A DNA stretch of 64,000 nt from Pseudomonas morbosilactucae (GCF_023241715.1 NZ_JALQCW010000004.1:186001-250000); one strand, 5' to 3'. Numbered from the stretch's first letter, positions 36,693-47,535 are shown. Notes: generated by a model not told the origin, from the letters alone. Numbers and translations: made by a program.

Positions 36693-37796
36693 ATGACTGC
36701 TCAGGTTTCATCCCCAGCGACAGCCACCCGCACCGCCGACGACGATGTGCTGGTGGAGGTCCGCAACCACATCGGTCACCTGACCCTCAACCGCCCCGCC
36801 GGTCTCAATGCCATTACCCTGCCTATGGTGCGCAGCTTGCAACGCCAGCTCGACGCCTGGGCCCTGGACCCGCACGTGCATGCCGTGGTGCTGCGCGGCG
36901 CCGGCGAGAAGGCGTTTTGCGCCGGTGGCGACATTCGCTCGCTGTACGACAGTTTCAAGAACGGCCAGACCCTGCACGAAGACTTCTTCGTCGAGGAATA
37001 CGCCCTCGACCTGACCCTGCACCATTACCGCAAGCCGGTGCTGGCACTGATGGACGGTTTTGTCCTTGGCGGCGGCATGGGCTTGGTGCAAGGCGCCGAC
37101 CTGCGGGTGGTCACTGAACGCAGCCGCCTGGCGATGCCGGAAGTGGCCATCGGTTATTTCCCGGATGTGGGCGGCAGTTACTTTCTGCCCCGGGTACCCG
37201 GCGAGCTGGGCATTTACCTGGGGGTCAGCGGTGTGCAGATCCGCGCCGCTGACGCCCTGTACTGCGGCCTCGCCGATTGGTACCTGGACAGCGACAAACT
37301 GGCCTTGCTGGACCAGCGCCTGGACGGCCTGAAATGGGGCGATGCGCCCCTCAAGGATCTGCAGGGCGTCTTGGCCAAGCTGGGAGTGCAACACCTGCCC
37401 GACGCGCCCCTTGCCGAACTGCGCCCGGCCATCGATCACTTCTTCGCGCTGCCCGATGTGCCAAGCATCGTTGAGCAATTGCGTGCCGTGAGCCTGGGCG
37501 ACAGCCGTGAGTGGGCCATCGGCACCGCCGACCTGCTGCAGACCCGCTCGCCCCTGGCCATGGCCGTGACCCTGGAAATGCTGCGGCGCGGTCGCCAGTT
37601 GAGCCTGGAACAATGCTTCGCCCTGGAGCTGCACCTGGACCGCCAATGGTTCGAGCGTGGCGACCTGATGGAGGGCGTGCGCGCCCTGATCATCGACAAA
37701 GACAAGACCCCGCGCTGGAATCCGCCCACGTTGCCGGCCCTGGATGCCGGGCACGTGGCGAGTTTCTTCAGCGGCTTCGACCACAGCGGGAGCTGA
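36693..37796 (+). CDS. 3-hydroxyisobutyryl-CoA hydrolase (enoyl-CoA hydratase superfamily)
   Basis: A 367-residue HIBCH-type protein, longer than simple enoyl-CoA hydratases. Family signatures are GAGEKAFCAGGDIRSLYD, MDGFVLGGGMGLVQGADLRVVTE (oxyanion hole) and AMPEVAIGYFPDVGGSYFLPR (catalytic Glu/Asp region). In valine degradation it releases 3-hydroxyisobutyrate from its CoA ester. ATG 36693 is used since the upstream frame lacks similarity and AGGGAG precedes it. It is followed after 3 bases by an acyl-CoA dehydrogenase gene that fits an earlier step of the same pathway. Confidence 0.93.
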   Translation: MTAQVSSPATATRTADDDVLVEVRNHIGHLTLNRPAGLNAITLPMVRSLQRQLDAWALDPHVHAVVLRGAGEKAFCAGGDIRSLYDSFKNGQTLHEDFFVEEYALDLTLHHYRKPVLALMDGFVLGGGMGLVQGADLRVVTERSRLAMPEVAIGYFPDVGGSYFLPRVPGELGIYLGVSGVQIRAADALYCGLADWYLDSDKLALLDQRLDGLKWGDAPLKDLQGVLAKLGVQHLPDAPLAELRPAIDHFFALPDVPSIVEQLRAVSLGDSREWAIGTADLLQTRSPLAMAVTLEMLRRGRQLSLEQCFALELHLDRQWFERGDLMEGVRALIIDKDKTPRWNPPTLPALDAGHVASFFSGFDHSGS

Positions 37797-37799
37797 GCC

Positions 37800-38951
37800 A
37801 TGCACGATATCGAGTTGACCGAAGAACAGGTAATGATCCGCGACATGGCCCGGGATTTTGCCCGAGGCGAAATCGCCCCCCACGCCCAAGCCTGGGAAAA
37901 AGCCGGCTGGATCGACGATGGCCTGGTGGCAAAGATGGGTGAATTGGGCCTGCTGGGCATGGTGGTGCCCGAGGAATGGGGCGGCACCTACATGGATTAC
38001 GTCGCCTACGCCCTGGCGGTGGAGGAAATCTCCGCCGGTGACGGTGCCACCGGGGCCTTGATGAGCATCCACAACTCCGTGGGCTGCGGGCCGATTCTCA
38101 ACTACGGCACCGAGGCGCAAAAGCAGGAATGGCTGCCGCAATTGGCCAGCGGCGCCGCCATCGGCTGCTTCTGCCTGACCGAACCCCAGGCGGGCTCCGA
38201 AGCCCACAACCTACGCACCCGCGCCGAGTTGCGGGACGGTCATTGGGTGCTAAACGGCGCCAAACAGTTTGTAAGCAACGGCAAGCGCGCCAAGCTGGCC
38301 ATCGTATTCGCCGTGACCGACCCGGAGCTGGGCAAGAAAGGCCTGTCGGCGTTCCTGGTGCCCACCGACACGCCCGGGTTTATCGTCGACCGTACTGAAC
38401 ACAAGATGGGCATTCGCGCCTCCGACACCTGCGCCGTGACCCTCAACCAGTGCAGCATTCCCGAGGCCAACCTGTTGGGTGAGCGCGGCAAGGGCCTGGC
38501 CATTGCCCTGTCCAACCTGGAAGGCGGGCGCATCGGCATCGCCGCCCAGGCCCTGGGCATCGCCCGCGCGGCCTTTGAAGCGGCCCTGGCCTACTCTCGC
38601 GAGCGAGTGCAGTTCGACAAGCCAATCATCGAGCACCAGAGCATTGCCAACCTGCTGGCGGATATGCACACCCGGCTCAACGCCGCGCGCTTGCTGATCC
38701 TCCACGCCGCACGCCTGCGCAGCGCTGGCAAGCCGTGCCTGTCGGAAGCCTCCCAGGCCAAGCTGTTCGCCTCGGAAATGGCCGAGAAGGTCTGCTCCTC
38801 GGCGATGCAGATCCATGGGGGTTATGGCTACCTGGAAGACTATCCGGTGGAGCGCTACTACCGCGACGCACGGATCACCCAGATCTATGAAGGATCGAGC
38901 GAAATTCAGCGCCTGCTGATTGCCCGAGAGTTGAAGCACTACCAGCTGTGA
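37800..38951 (+). CDS. Acyl-CoA dehydrogenase, probably isobutyryl-CoA dehydrogenase
   Basis: A 383-residue flavoenzyme with the acyl-CoA dehydrogenase motifs [62 protein letters not shown] and the catalytic Glu in YEGSSEIQ. Pairing with HIBCH suggests isobutyryl-CoA oxidation in valine breakdown. It is 3 bases after the hydrolase stop, so co-translated. Confidence 0.92.
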   Translation: MHDIELTEEQVMIRDMARDFARGEIAPHAQAWEKAGWIDDGLVAKMGELGLLGMVVPEEWGGTYMDYVAYALAVEEISAGDGATGALMSIHNSVGCGPILNYGTEAQKQEWLPQLASGAAIGCFCLTEPQAGSEAHNLRTRAELRDGHWVLNGAKQFVSNGKRAKLAIVFAVTDPELGKKGLSAFLVPTDTPGFIVDRTEHKMGIRASDTCAVTLNQCSIPEANLLGERGKGLAIALSNLEGGRIGIAAQALGIARAAFEAALAYSRERVQFDKPIIEHQSIANLLADMHTRLNAARLLILHAARLRSAGKPCLSEASQAKLFASEMAEKVCSSAMQIHGGYGYLEDYPVERYYRDARITQIYEGSSEIQRLLIARELKHYQL

Positions 38952-38982
38952 TGAAGATCGCTTTATTTGCGTACGGCTACCC

Positions 38983-39065
38983 GTAGGAACCGGCTTGCCG
39001 GCGATGAAGCCTCTGAGCCTGGTGTCGCACTTAGGGACGCCATCGCTGGCAAGCCAGCTCCTACA
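38983..39065. repeat. REPIN (inverted pair of REP elements)
   Basis: GTAGGAACCGGCTTGCCGGCG (from 38983) faces the inverted copy CATCGCTGGCAAGCCAGCTC followed by CTACA (39041-39065). It lies between convergent genes, where it could act as a transcript 3' structure. Confidence 0.85.
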
Positions 39066-39092
39066 CAGCCCCGTTTGGCAGGGAGCGGCGAT

Positions 39093-40529
39093 TTATGGCT
39101 GTAACTTCACCGCAAAGTGCTGACTGCCCACGGGCTTTTTACCCGGGGTTGGCGAGGTCACGCTGATGATCGTCGCTTGGCTCTTGCGACGCAGGGGCAT
39201 CACCACACTGGTGTCGGCATTCTGGTAGCTGGCCATGGTGGCCAGCGCAATGCCCACGAACGGTGAAGCGGCGCCGGTATCGCCCAGGCGTTGGCTGAGG
39301 TCGTAGCTCTGGCCGGAATTGAGCAGGTCCAGGGAGACATGGGCGACGCCGAGAGCGGGAACCAACTCGGCCAGTGGCGTGCTGTTCGGGCCGCCGTCGT
39401 AAAACACCCGGGCCGGTGCCGGCGCAACGGCATCCGTGGCTTTTTTCCAACCAGCGGCCAGTTGTGCGGTCACGGCTTCGTGTTTCAGGCGCTCGCCGTT
39501 GTCGGGTCGCAGCAGGGAAACCGTGACCGGGCGATGAATCCTGGCCAGTACCGGCAAGGCGTCCCATTGCTCAAAGGCGCGCTCGGTCCAGGGCTGCGGG
39601 ATGAACTCCGACGGCTGAAACTCGACAGCAGGTTTGCGCCAGCCCCAACCGGTGAATTCGGGATCGATTTTGTTCTTGTTGACCTGGGTGAAGGGGGCGT
39701 AATAGCGCAGCCACTCGACACGCTCGGGACGGCCTACGACCAACGCGACCATCGAGTCGGTGAGTTCGCCTGGTTTACGCGGCCCTGGCCCCCCGATCAG
39801 AGGAGCCCCTCTGGCGGAGAGTGCGTACGACATGCTGAAGCCTTCTTTGACGTACACCAAAACAGCCGGCAGGTCAGGGTAACGTTCGAACAGCTGGAAC
39901 AGGTTTTCTATCAACCCTTCCGGGGTGTCGGTGCACAGGATGCCGTCCTGAAGATTACGAATACGATGCCAATGGAGCCCGGCAGTTGGTCGCAGGTGAT
40001 TGACCATGACAGACAAACTGTTTCGCGTTCTTTCAGGCGCAAAGCGCAGGTTCGGGGCTTGAGGGTCCCACCCTCGAACCACCGTTATCGTGGGAATCGG
40101 CCACTTCTCCAGAAAGTCCCTTAACCCCAACTCCAATGCGTCTGCTTGGCGTTTTTCATAGGCCATGTCCTTGTCATCAGCGGTCTGAGGGTATTTCTGC
40201 GGGTCCATGGGCAGGATGCTGCCTACCTGCCGGGCTTGTGCCTGCTTGCCACTCTGTTCCTGCAACGCCTGCCAAACCTGCCCCTGCCGAAAGACATCCA
40301 GGCTCAGGCCGATACTGAGCACATCCAGGGTTTCCAATCGAGGCGAAGCAGTGGGTGCTCGGTAGCGAGGGTCAACGGTCATGGCGGACGCCTTCCTGGC
40401 TGAGGTATAGGCCGTCACGGGCGTGGCGGCACTGGCAAAGCAACGACCCGAATTCAGGGGCGGCTCAGCGGCCTGAACCCAGTGGCTGAGTAGCGGCAAG
40501 CAGCCAATAAACAACAGTATGCGGTGCAT
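39093..40529 (-). CDS. DUF2875 family protein, Tla3-like type VI lipase adaptor homologue
   Basis: A 478-residue exported protein with a signal peptide (MHRILLFIGCLPLLSHWVQA). Segments such as KEGFSMSYALSARGAPLIGGPGPR, TDSMVALVVGRPERVEWLRYYAPFTQ and FIPQPWTERAFEQWDALPVLARIHRPVTVSLL match my recollection of the DUF2875 family, which includes Tla3, the protein that helps the P. aeruginosa lipase Tle3 reach the T6SS spike protein VgrG2b. No lipase, immunity or vgrG gene accompanies it here, so its function at this site is unknown. It interrupts the run of branched-chain acyl-CoA genes. Confidence 0.72.
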   Translation of the reverse strand: MHRILLFIGCLPLLSHWVQAAEPPLNSGRCFASAATPVTAYTSARKASAMTVDPRYRAPTASPRLETLDVLSIGLSLDVFRQGQVWQALQEQSGKQAQARQVGSILPMDPQKYPQTADDKDMAYEKRQADALELGLRDFLEKWPIPTITVVRGWDPQAPNLRFAPERTRNSLSVMVNHLRPTAGLHWHRIRNLQDGILCTDTPEGLIENLFQLFERYPDLPAVLVYVKEGFSMSYALSARGAPLIGGPGPRKPGELTDSMVALVVGRPERVEWLRYYAPFTQVNKNKIDPEFTGWGWRKPAVEFQPSEFIPQPWTERAFEQWDALPVLARIHRPVTVSLLRPDNGERLKHEAVTAQLAAGWKKATDAVAPAPARVFYDGGPNSTPLAELVPALGVAHVSLDLLNSGQSYDLSQRLGDTGAASPFVGIALATMASYQNADTSVVMPLRRKSQATIISVTSPTPGKKPVGSQHFAVKLQP

Positions 40530-40651
40530 CAGAACAGTCCACTCCCTTTGACTCGGGTCTTCGACACGACGGCAGTCAGTTGCCGTTACAGATCAGCCAT
40601 AAAAGGTGCCCAGACTACAGGGCTCCGTGCGGCCATAGGTGCAGCCGAGGC

Positions 40652-40684
40652 AAAAAAAATCGCAGCTCACGCTGCGATTTTTTG
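40652..40684 (-). terminator. Bidirectional rho-independent terminator after the isoleucine-catabolism operon
   Basis: A near-perfect hairpin: ATCGCAGC, loop TCAC, GCTGCGAT, flanked by A-runs on the left and T-runs on the right, so it works on both strands. It lies about 75 bases beyond the last gene of the minus-strand operon ending at 40761. Confidence 0.85.
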
Positions 40685-40721
40685 TCTCTGCAGGAACAGG
40701 CTGGACGGCGCCCTTGAAATG

Positions 40722-40748
40722 GCGATCGCTGGCCCGCCAGCGCCTACC
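40722..40748. repeat. Single REP element
   Basis: Read on the minus strand, GGTAGGCGCTGGCGGGCCAG plus GCGATCGC is a solitary REP variant, between the enoyl-CoA hydratase stop and the terminator. Confidence 0.65.
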
Positions 40749-40760
40749 GTGGGCATGGGG

Positions 40761-41534
40761 TTATTGGTCTTTGAAGTGGGCGTCGCGTTTGGCGATAAAA
40801 GCGGCCATGCCTTCTTTCTGGTCGTGGGTAGCGAAAGCCGCGTGGAATACCCGGCGCTCGAAGCGCACGCCTTCCGACAGGCTGACTTCAAAGGCGCGGT
40901 TCACGCTTTCCTTGATCATCATGCTCACCGGGATCGACTTGCCGGCGATCAGGGTGGCGACCTTCAGGGCTTCGTCCAGCAGTTCATCGGCCGGCACGAT
41001 GCGTGCGACGATGCCGCAACGTTCCGCTTCCACGGCATCGATAAAACGCCCGGTCAGGCACATTTCCATGGCTTTGGCCTTGCCCACGGCGCGGGTCAGG
41101 CGTTGGGTACCGCCCATGCCCGGCAGCACGCCGAGGTTGATTTCCGGCTGGCCGAACTTGGCGTTGTCACCGGCCAGGATGAAGTCGCACATCAGCGCCA
41201 GTTCACAGCCGCCACCCAGGGCAAAACCGTTGACCGCAGCAATGATCGGCTTGCGACGGTTGGCCACGCGGTCGCTGTCGCTGAACAGGTCGTCGAGGTA
41301 GATCTGCGGGTAGGTCAGCTCGGCCATTTCCTTGATGTCGGCGCCGGCGGCAAAGGCTTTTTTTGAACCGGTGAGGACGATGCAGCCGATTTTCGGGTCG
41401 GCTTCCAGGCGGTCCAAGGCCTGGTTCAACTCGCTGACGATCTGCGCGTTGAGGGCGTTCAAGGCCTGAGGGCGATTGAGGGTGATCAGGCCGACTCGGT
41501 CCTTGATCTCCAGCACGATGGTTTCGTAACTCAT
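40761..41534 (-). CDS. Enoyl-CoA hydratase (probably tiglyl-CoA hydratase)
   Basis: A 257-residue crotonase. Motifs are [41 protein letters not shown] (oxyanion hole) and [20 protein letters not shown] with the two catalytic glutamates of the hydratase type. AAGGAG precedes ATG 41534. It is the last gene of the operon and would hydrate tiglyl-CoA to 2-methyl-3-hydroxybutyryl-CoA. Confidence 0.93.
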   Translation of the reverse strand: MSYETIVLEIKDRVGLITLNRPQALNALNAQIVSELNQALDRLEADPKIGCIVLTGSKKAFAAGADIKEMAELTYPQIYLDDLFSDSDRVANRRKPIIAAVNGFALGGGCELALMCDFILAGDNAKFGQPEINLGVLPGMGGTQRLTRAVGKAKAMEMCLTGRFIDAVEAERCGIVARIVPADELLDEALKVATLIAGKSIPVSMMIKESVNRAFEVSLSEGVRFERRVFHAAFATHDQKEGMAAFIAKRDAHFKDQ

Positions 41535-41548
41535 GTAGCAGCTCCTTC

Positions 41549-42676
41549 TCAAAGATTGCGCGAAATGACCAGCCGTTGAATGTCGCTGGTGCCTTCGTAG
41601 ATCTGGCAAACCCGCACGTCGCGATAGATGCGCTCCACGGGAAAGTCGCTCAGGTAACCGTAACCACCCAGGGTTTGCAATGCTGCGGAACAGACTTTCT
41701 CGGCCATTTCCGAAGCGAACAGCTTGGCCATGGACGCTTCCACCAGTGCCGGCTTGCCGCTGTCACGCAGCGCCGCCGCATAGTGCACCATCTGCCGGGC
41801 CACGGCGATCTGGGTGGCCATGTCGGCCAGACGGAACGCCACGGCCTGGTGTTCGATGATCGGTTTGCCGAAGCTTTGCCGCTCCCGGGCGTAATCCCGG
41901 GCCGCCTCGAACGCCGCACGGGCCATGCCCACCGACTGCGAGGCGATGCCGACGCGGCCGCCTTCAAGGTTGGCCAGGGCGATCTTGTAGCCTTCACCCT
42001 CCTCGCCCAGGCGATTGGCGACCGGCACCCGCAGGTCTTGAAAAAGGATCTGGCAGGTGTCGGACGCATGCTGGCCGAGCTTGTCCTCGACCCGGGCCAC
42101 GCTGTAGCCCGGTGAGTCGGTGGGCACGATAAAGGCACTGATGCCGCGCTTGCCGGCACTCGGGTCGGTCACCGCAAAGACAATCACCACCCCGGCGTTC
42201 TGCCCGGAGGTGATGAACTGCTTGCAGCCATTGAGCACGTAGTGATCGCCGTCCCGACGGGCCCGAGTGTTCAGGCTGCTGGCGTCGGAGCCGGCCTGGG
42301 GTTCGGTGAGGGCAAAGGCGCCGAGCATGGCACCGCTGGCCAGGGGCGTGAGAAAGCGCTCTTTCTGCGCGTCGTTGCCGAACGTGAGGATCGGCACACA
42401 GCCCACCGAGTTGTGCACGCTCATGATGGTGGAGCAGGCCCCGTCACCCGCCGCCACTTCTTCCAGAGCCATGGCGTAAGCCAGGTAACCGGTGTCGCAA
42501 CCGCCCCACTGCTCCGGCACCAACATGCCGAAGAAGCCCATTTCGGCCATCTCGGCGATGGCCTCCTTGGGAAACCGGTGTTCCCGGTCCCACTCGGCGG
42601 CAAAGGGCTTCAACCGCTCCTGGGCAAACTGCCGGGCGGCGTCGCTGATCTGCAATTGTTCGTCATTGGGCAGCAT
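41549..42676 (-). CDS. Short/branched-chain acyl-CoA dehydrogenase
   Basis: A 375-residue FAD acyl-CoA dehydrogenase ([59 protein letters not shown], with the catalytic Glu in YEGTSDIQ). In this operon it most likely oxidises 2-methylbutyryl-CoA to tiglyl-CoA in isoleucine breakdown. The spacing of 9-14 bases to its neighbours supports one transcript. Confidence 0.93.
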   Translation of the reverse strand: MLPNDEQLQISDAARQFAQERLKPFAAEWDREHRFPKEAIAEMAEMGFFGMLVPEQWGGCDTGYLAYAMALEEVAAGDGACSTIMSVHNSVGCVPILTFGNDAQKERFLTPLASGAMLGAFALTEPQAGSDASSLNTRARRDGDHYVLNGCKQFITSGQNAGVVIVFAVTDPSAGKRGISAFIVPTDSPGYSVARVEDKLGQHASDTCQILFQDLRVPVANRLGEEGEGYKIALANLEGGRVGIASQSVGMARAAFEAARDYARERQSFGKPIIEHQAVAFRLADMATQIAVARQMVHYAAALRDSGKPALVEASMAKLFASEMAEKVCSAALQTLGGYGYLSDFPVERIYRDVRVCQIYEGTSDIQRLVISRNL

Positions 42677-42685
42677 GGCAACTCC

Positions 42686-43879
42686 TCAGTACAGGCATTC
42701 AACGGCCATGGCAGTGGCTTCGCCGCCACCGATGCAGATGGCAGCGATGCCACGTTTTTCGCCGCGCTGGCGCAGGGCCGAGAGCAAGGTCACCAGAATT
42801 CGTGCGCCGGACGCGCCAATGGGGTGGCCCAGGGCACAGGCACCGCCGTGGACGTTGACCTTGGCGTGGGGGATTTCCAGCTTGCTCATGCTCACCAGGC
42901 TGACCACGGCGAAGGCTTCGTTGATTTCAAACAGGTCCACGTCGTCCAGGGACCAACCGGTTTTACTCAACAATTTTTGCACGGCGCCCACCGGAGCCAC
43001 CGGGAACAGCCCCGGGGTATCGGCGAACGCCGCGTGACCGTGGATCACCGCCAAGGGCTTGAGACCGCGCTTTTGCGCTTCACTGCGGCGCATCAGCACC
43101 AGGGCGGCGGCGCCATCGGAAATGGAACTGGAGTTGGCCGCCGTCACCGTGCCGCCTTCGCGGAACGCCGGCTTGAGGCTGGCGATCTTGTCCAGCTTGG
43201 CCTTGGGCGGCTGCTCATCGTCGCTGATCAGCCGGGATTCCTTGCCGACCGTCACCTGCAGCGGGACGATCTCGTCCTTGAACAGACCGTCCTTGATCGC
43301 CTGTTGGGCGCGGGTCAGGGAGGCCACGGCAAAGGCATCCTGGGCGTCCCGGGTAAAGCCATGGGCTTCGGCACAATCCTCGGCAAAGGTGCCCATCAGG
43401 CGGCCCTTGTCGTAGGCGTCTTCCAGGCCGTCGAGGAACATGTGGTCCAGGACCCGGCCATGGCCCATGCGGTAGCCGCTGCGGGCGCGGTCCAGCAGGT
43501 ACGGGGCGTTGGACATGCTTTCCATGCCACCGGCCACCACCACCTCGGCGCTGCCGGCCAGAAGCATGTCATGGGCCAGGATGGTGGCTTCCATCCCCGA
43601 GCCGCACATTTTGTTCAGGGTGGTGCAGCGGGTGCCTTTATCCAGCCCGGCGCCCAGGGCCGCCTGACGGGCCGGGGCCTGGCCGAGACCGGCGGACAGC
43701 ACGCAGCCAAACAGCACTTCTTGCACTCCGTCGGCGCTGATCCCGGCACGCTGCACGGCGGCGCGAATGGCTTCGGCCCCCAATTGCGGGGCGCTTAGGC
43801 TTTTCAGGTCCCCCTGGAAACCGCCCATGGGGGTGCGGACGGCGCTGACGATAACAATCGGATCGTGGGCAATGGACAT
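42686..43879 (-). CDS. Thiolase (acetyl-CoA C-acyltransferase, probably 2-methylacetoacetyl-CoA thiolase)
   Basis: A 397-residue thiolase with the acyl-binding Cys in LNKMCGSGMEA (about residue 90), the histidine motif HGGACALGHPIGASGAR and the C-terminal catalytic Cys in ICIGGGEATAMAVE. It cleaves the beta-keto acyl-CoA product of the SDR to acetyl-CoA and propionyl-CoA in the isoleucine pathway. TAAGGAGG precedes ATG 43879. Confidence 0.94.
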   Translation of the reverse strand: MSIAHDPIVIVSAVRTPMGGFQGDLKSLSAPQLGAEAIRAAVQRAGISADGVQEVLFGCVLSAGLGQAPARQAALGAGLDKGTRCTTLNKMCGSGMEATILAHDMLLAGSAEVVVAGGMESMSNAPYLLDRARSGYRMGHGRVLDHMFLDGLEDAYDKGRLMGTFAEDCAEAHGFTRDAQDAFAVASLTRAQQAIKDGLFKDEIVPLQVTVGKESRLISDDEQPPKAKLDKIASLKPAFREGGTVTAANSSSISDGAAALVLMRRSEAQKRGLKPLAVIHGHAAFADTPGLFPVAPVGAVQKLLSKTGWSLDDVDLFEINEAFAVVSLVSMSKLEIPHAKVNVHGGACALGHPIGASGARILVTLLSALRQRGEKRGIAAICIGGGEATAMAVECLY

Positions 43880-43891
43880 GATGAATCCTCC

Positions 43892-44653
43892 TTACTTGGC
43901 GGCCATGCGCAAGGCACCGTCGAGACGGATCACCTCGCCGTTGAGCATGCTGTTTTCGATGATATGCCGCACCAGCGACGCGTACTCGGCAGGTTTGCCC
44001 AGGCGCGGCGGGAACGGCACGCCAGCGGCCAGACCGGCGCGAACGTCATCGGTCATGCCGGCCATCATCGGGGTTTCGAAAATGCCCGGGGCGATGGTCA
44101 TCACCCGGATGCCGAAGCGCGCCAGTTCCCGGGCAGCGGGCAAGGTCAGGCTGGCGATGGCACCTTTGGAGGCCGCATAGGCCGCCTGACCGATCTGCCC
44201 GTCGAAGGCGGCAGCCGAGGCGGTATTGATGATCACCCCGCGCTCGCCACCGGCATCGGCCTGGCCCTCGGCAATGGCCGCGGCGGCCAGGCGCAGCAGG
44301 TTGAAGCTGCCGATCAGGTTGACGTTGATCACCTGGCTGAAGCTGGCCAGGCCGTGAGGGCCCTGCTTGCCGAGGATTTTCTCGCCGCGCACGATGCCCG
44401 CGCAGTTGACCAGCCCGTGCAGGCCGCCAAAAGCCGTGAGCGTCGCCTGCACCGCCGCTTCGGCCGCTGCTTCCTGGCTGATATCAGCCACCACACTCTG
44501 GCAACCCAACTGTTGCGCCTTGGCCGCCACGGCCTCGGCATTGAGGTCCACCAGCATCACCTTGGCGCCGGCCGCCACGAGCATTTCAGCGCTGGCGGCG
44601 CCCAGGCCCGACGCACCGCCACTGACGATAAATACCTTGTTTTCGATCTGCAT
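43892..44653 (-). CDS. 3-hydroxy-2-methylbutyryl-CoA dehydrogenase-like SDR
   Basis: A 253-residue short-chain dehydrogenase, similar to type 10 17-beta-HSD/HADH2. It has the NAD motif [24 protein letters not shown], the catalytic Ser in [21 protein letters not shown] with Tyr and Lys, and [15 protein letters not shown] 44653 is chosen, as the upstream frame runs into the synthetase gene. It supplies the oxidation step between hydratase and thiolase. Confidence 0.93.
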   Translation of the reverse strand: MQIENKVFIVSGGASGLGAASAEMLVAAGAKVMLVDLNAEAVAAKAQQLGCQSVVADISQEAAAEAAVQATLTAFGGLHGLVNCAGIVRGEKILGKQGPHGLASFSQVINVNLIGSFNLLRLAAAAIAEGQADAGGERGVIINTASAAAFDGQIGQAAYAASKGAIASLTLPAARELARFGIRVMTIAPGIFETPMMAGMTDDVRAGLAAGVPFPPRLGKPAEYASLVRHIIENSMLNGEVIRLDGALRMAAK

Positions 44654-44669
44654 CACGGATTCCTTGGAT

Positions 44670-46334
44670 TCAAGCTGAAGCCTTGTGTGCCGCGGCCTCT
44701 TGAGCCTTGGCGATTTCCTGGTTGCGCAAGATAAAGCGCTGCAATTTGCCGCTAGGGGTTTTCGGCAATTCACTGACAAATTCGATTTCACGGGGGTACG
44801 AGTGCGCCGCCAAGCGCTTGCGCACGTGCTGGCGCAGCTCTTCGGCCAGTTCCGGCGAGGCACGGTACTGAGCGCTGAGCACGACAAAGGCTTTCACCAG
44901 TTCGGTACGCTCCGGGTCGGGCTTGCCGATCACGGCCGTCTCGATCACCGCGGGGTGTTCGATCAGCGCACTTTCGACGTCGAACGGCCCCACGCGGTAG
45001 CCGGAGGTGGTGATGACATCATCGCTGCGACCGACAAAGCTGATGCTGCCGTCGGGGTTCAATTCCACGGTGTCGCCGCTGAGGTAGTAGTCGCCGACGA
45101 AGGCTTTGGTCGGCGCCCCTTCATAGCCATTGAACCAGCACATCGGCGATTGCTTGCGGTCGATGGCAAGGATCCCCGGCTGCCCGGCCGGCAGTTCCTG
45201 GTACTGCTCATCCAGCACCACGATGCGATGGCCAGGCGAGGCAAAGCCGGCGCTGCCCACGTGCACCGGATGCTCCAGGCCGTGGTGGTTGCACAGCACC
45301 ATGCCCAGTTCGGTCTGGCCGTAATGGTCGTGGATGACCACGCCGAGGTTGTCGGCGAACCAGCGGATCACTTCCGGGTTCAGCGGCTCGCCGGCGCTGC
45401 TGACAATGCGCAGCTTGCCCTTGATCGAGCGGGCGAACTCATCGCCACCGGCGATCAGCAAACGGTAAGCGGTGGGCGAACCGGTGAGGTTGCTGATCCC
45501 GTACTTGTTGATCACCCGGCAGGTGCTTTCCAGGGTGAAAGGGCCATCGTAGAAGGTGATCGGGTGGCCCAGGCCCAGGGGCCCGGTGACGCCGAAGTAG
45601 ATACCGTAGGCCCAGCCCGGGTCGGCGACGTTCCAGAACGCGTCTTCGGGGCGCAGGTCCACGGCGTCACGGGTGTAACTCTGGAAGGCCACCACGGCCT
45701 TGAGGGGCACTGCCAGGGCTTTCGAAGGGCCGGTGGTGCCCGAGGTGAACATCAACAGGAACGGGTCTTCGCCGCTGAGCAGCACCGGTTCACAGTCGTT
45801 GGAATGGTTGGCCAGTTCGGCCCAGAAGCTGAAGTCGCCACGGACGATGCCCTGGCCCTTGGCGCCACCGACGGTGACGATGACCGGGCAGTCGGCCACT
45901 TCATTGAGTTTCGGGCGGTTGACTGCATCGCTGACCACCAGCTTGGCCCCGGAGCTGCCCAGGCGGTGCTCGATGGCCTTGGGGCCGAAAGCGGTAAACA
46001 GCGGCTGGTAGACCGCGCCGATGCGCCAGGTGGCGAGCACGGTGATCAACAGTTCAACGTTGCGTGGCAACAGGCCGGCAACCTTGTCGCCCTTTTGCAC
46101 CCCTTGGGCCAGCAGGAAGTTGGCAAAGCGCGCGGCTTTATCCTGCAGTTCACTGAAGGTGTAAGTGGCGCTGCTGCCGTCGCGGCCTTCCCAGAACAGC
46201 GCGATGCGCCCTGGCAAGGCATGACGGTCACAGCATTCGACACAGGCATTGAGCGCCGACAGGTTGCCACTCAGGGCGGCGTCGACGGTGTGTTGAAAAT
46301 CGAACTGGGTGGTAGCAGACAGATAGTCGCGCAT
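44670..46334 (-). CDS. AMP-binding acyl-CoA synthetase
   Basis: A 554-residue ANL-superfamily adenylate-forming enzyme. Motifs are the P-loop-like [66 protein letters not shown] and the C-terminal catalytic Lys in [12 protein letters not shown]. It is the first gene of the operon and probably activates a short or branched-chain acid, feeding the downstream beta-oxidation steps. Confidence 0.93.
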   Translation of the reverse strand: MRDYLSATTQFDFQHTVDAALSGNLSALNACVECCDRHALPGRIALFWEGRDGSSATYTFSELQDKAARFANFLLAQGVQKGDKVAGLLPRNVELLITVLATWRIGAVYQPLFTAFGPKAIEHRLGSSGAKLVVSDAVNRPKLNEVADCPVIVTVGGAKGQGIVRGDFSFWAELANHSNDCEPVLLSGEDPFLLMFTSGTTGPSKALAVPLKAVVAFQSYTRDAVDLRPEDAFWNVADPGWAYGIYFGVTGPLGLGHPITFYDGPFTLESTCRVINKYGISNLTGSPTAYRLLIAGGDEFARSIKGKLRIVSSAGEPLNPEVIRWFADNLGVVIHDHYGQTELGMVLCNHHGLEHPVHVGSAGFASPGHRIVVLDEQYQELPAGQPGILAIDRKQSPMCWFNGYEGAPTKAFVGDYYLSGDTVELNPDGSISFVGRSDDVITTSGYRVGPFDVESALIEHPAVIETAVIGKPDPERTELVKAFVVLSAQYRASPELAEELRQHVRKRLAAHSYPREIEFVSELPKTPSGKLQRFILRNQEIAKAQEAAAHKASA

Positions 46335-46490
46335 CGCCAGAATCCCTCACTGTTCTTATTAGGATGGGAACCTCATGAAACCGGGGAAATACTGGCGCTA
46401 GACGCCTGGCGCGGCAATGGTCAAAGTTTTCAAGTTGCGTGACCGGTTTGGCCATGGTCACGCCGTGGCTCGCGCTGCCTGCATATGGCC

Positions 46491-46510
46491 GCCGGCTGGC
46501 CGGCGATGAG
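46491..46510. repeat. Single REP element
   Basis: GCCGGCTGGCCGGCGATGAG is a REP core variant just downstream of the AraC/OruR-type gene on its strand and upstream of the synthetase operon. Confidence 0.55.
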
Positions 46511-46518
46511 CATCGGCC

Positions 46519-47535
46519 TTACTCGGGGTCGTTGAGGATCAGGCTGCGGTAATGCCCGGGGTTGGAGCCTGACCACTTGCGAAAGGCCTTGTAGAACGAG
46601 CTGGTATCGGCAAACCCCAGGCGCGTGGCGATCTCGGCAAAACTGATGTGCGGTTCCGCCAGCCAGACAATCGCCAGCTCCTTGCGCACGCTGTCCTTGA
46701 GGCCCTGGTAGCTCTGGCCCTCCTCCGCCAGGCGCCGGCGCAGGGTCGAGGCCGACATGCACAGGCGCTGGGCCAGGCTCTCGGATTCCGGCCAGTGCTC
46801 GGCCGGCAATTGGCGCAGGTCGTGTTTGATGCGGCTGGCCAGGCTCTCCGGGTCGCGGTATTTGACCAGGATATTGGCCGGTGCCTGGGCCAGGAAACGC
46901 TTGAGCTCTTCCGGGCTGCGCTTGACCGGCATGTCCAGGCAATCGGCGGCGATGATCATTCGAGTGCGCGGCCGGTCAAAGCGTAGGTTCTCGGAAAACA
47001 TCACCCGGTAATCGTCGCAGAAGTCCGGCTGGGGCCCGCGCAGCTCGATGGCCAGGATCGGAATGCGCCGCCCCGCCAGCCAGCAGGCCACGCCGTGGAC
47101 GATCATCCAGTAGGTGAAGTAGGTAAACGCCCGGCAGGGCTCGGGGTGTTCTTCCAGCAAGACAATTTCCGCCAGGCTCTGCTGGCGCACCAGCTGTGCC
47201 GGCAGGCGCTCGAACATCAGCGAGAGAAACCCCAACCCCGACTCCAGGGCCGACGCCACGTCCGGTTGGGCCATGGACGAACGACACAGAAACGCCAGGC
47301 TGCCGGACTTCAGGCGGCGCGGGTCCATGCCGAAAAACTCGTCGTCCAGGCGCCGAGCCAGCAGCCGCCAGAGCCGCGCATAGGCCGTGGCCGGCACCCG
47401 CACGTCGCCCTGCTGCAGCCAGGCCGGGTCGATCCCGACCTTGTGCAGCACTTCATCGCTGGCCGCGCCCGGGGCACAGCTTTGCAGCAGTGCTTCGCGG
47501 ACCAGGTGCATGGAGATGGTGTCTTTTTCCGACAT
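46519..47535 (-). CDS. AraC family regulator, OruR/arabinose-binding-domain type
   Basis: A 338-residue regulator with the long N-terminal domain of the OruR/ArgR-like AraC subgroup (about residues 20-210) and a C-terminal AraC HTH (MSASTLRRRLAEEGQSYQGLKDSVRKELAIVWL, then SFAEIATRLGFADTSSFYKAFRKWSGSNPGHYR). It is upstream of and co-oriented with the isoleucine-catabolism operon, 184 bases from its first gene, and divergent from mtlE. Members of this subgroup usually control fatty-acid or amino-acid catabolism, so the acyl-CoA operon is the likelier target; control of mtl cannot be excluded. Confidence 0.88.
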   Translation of the reverse strand: MSEKDTISMHLVREALLQSCAPGAASDEVLHKVGIDPAWLQQGDVRVPATAYARLWRLLARRLDDEFFGMDPRRLKSGSLAFLCRSSMAQPDVASALESGLGFLSLMFERLPAQLVRQQSLAEIVLLEEHPEPCRAFTYFTYWMIVHGVACWLAGRRIPILAIELRGPQPDFCDDYRVMFSENLRFDRPRTRMIIAADCLDMPVKRSPEELKRFLAQAPANILVKYRDPESLASRIKHDLRQLPAEHWPESESLAQRLCMSASTLRRRLAEEGQSYQGLKDSVRKELAIVWLAEPHISFAEIATRLGFADTSSFYKAFRKWSGSNPGHYRSLILNDPE

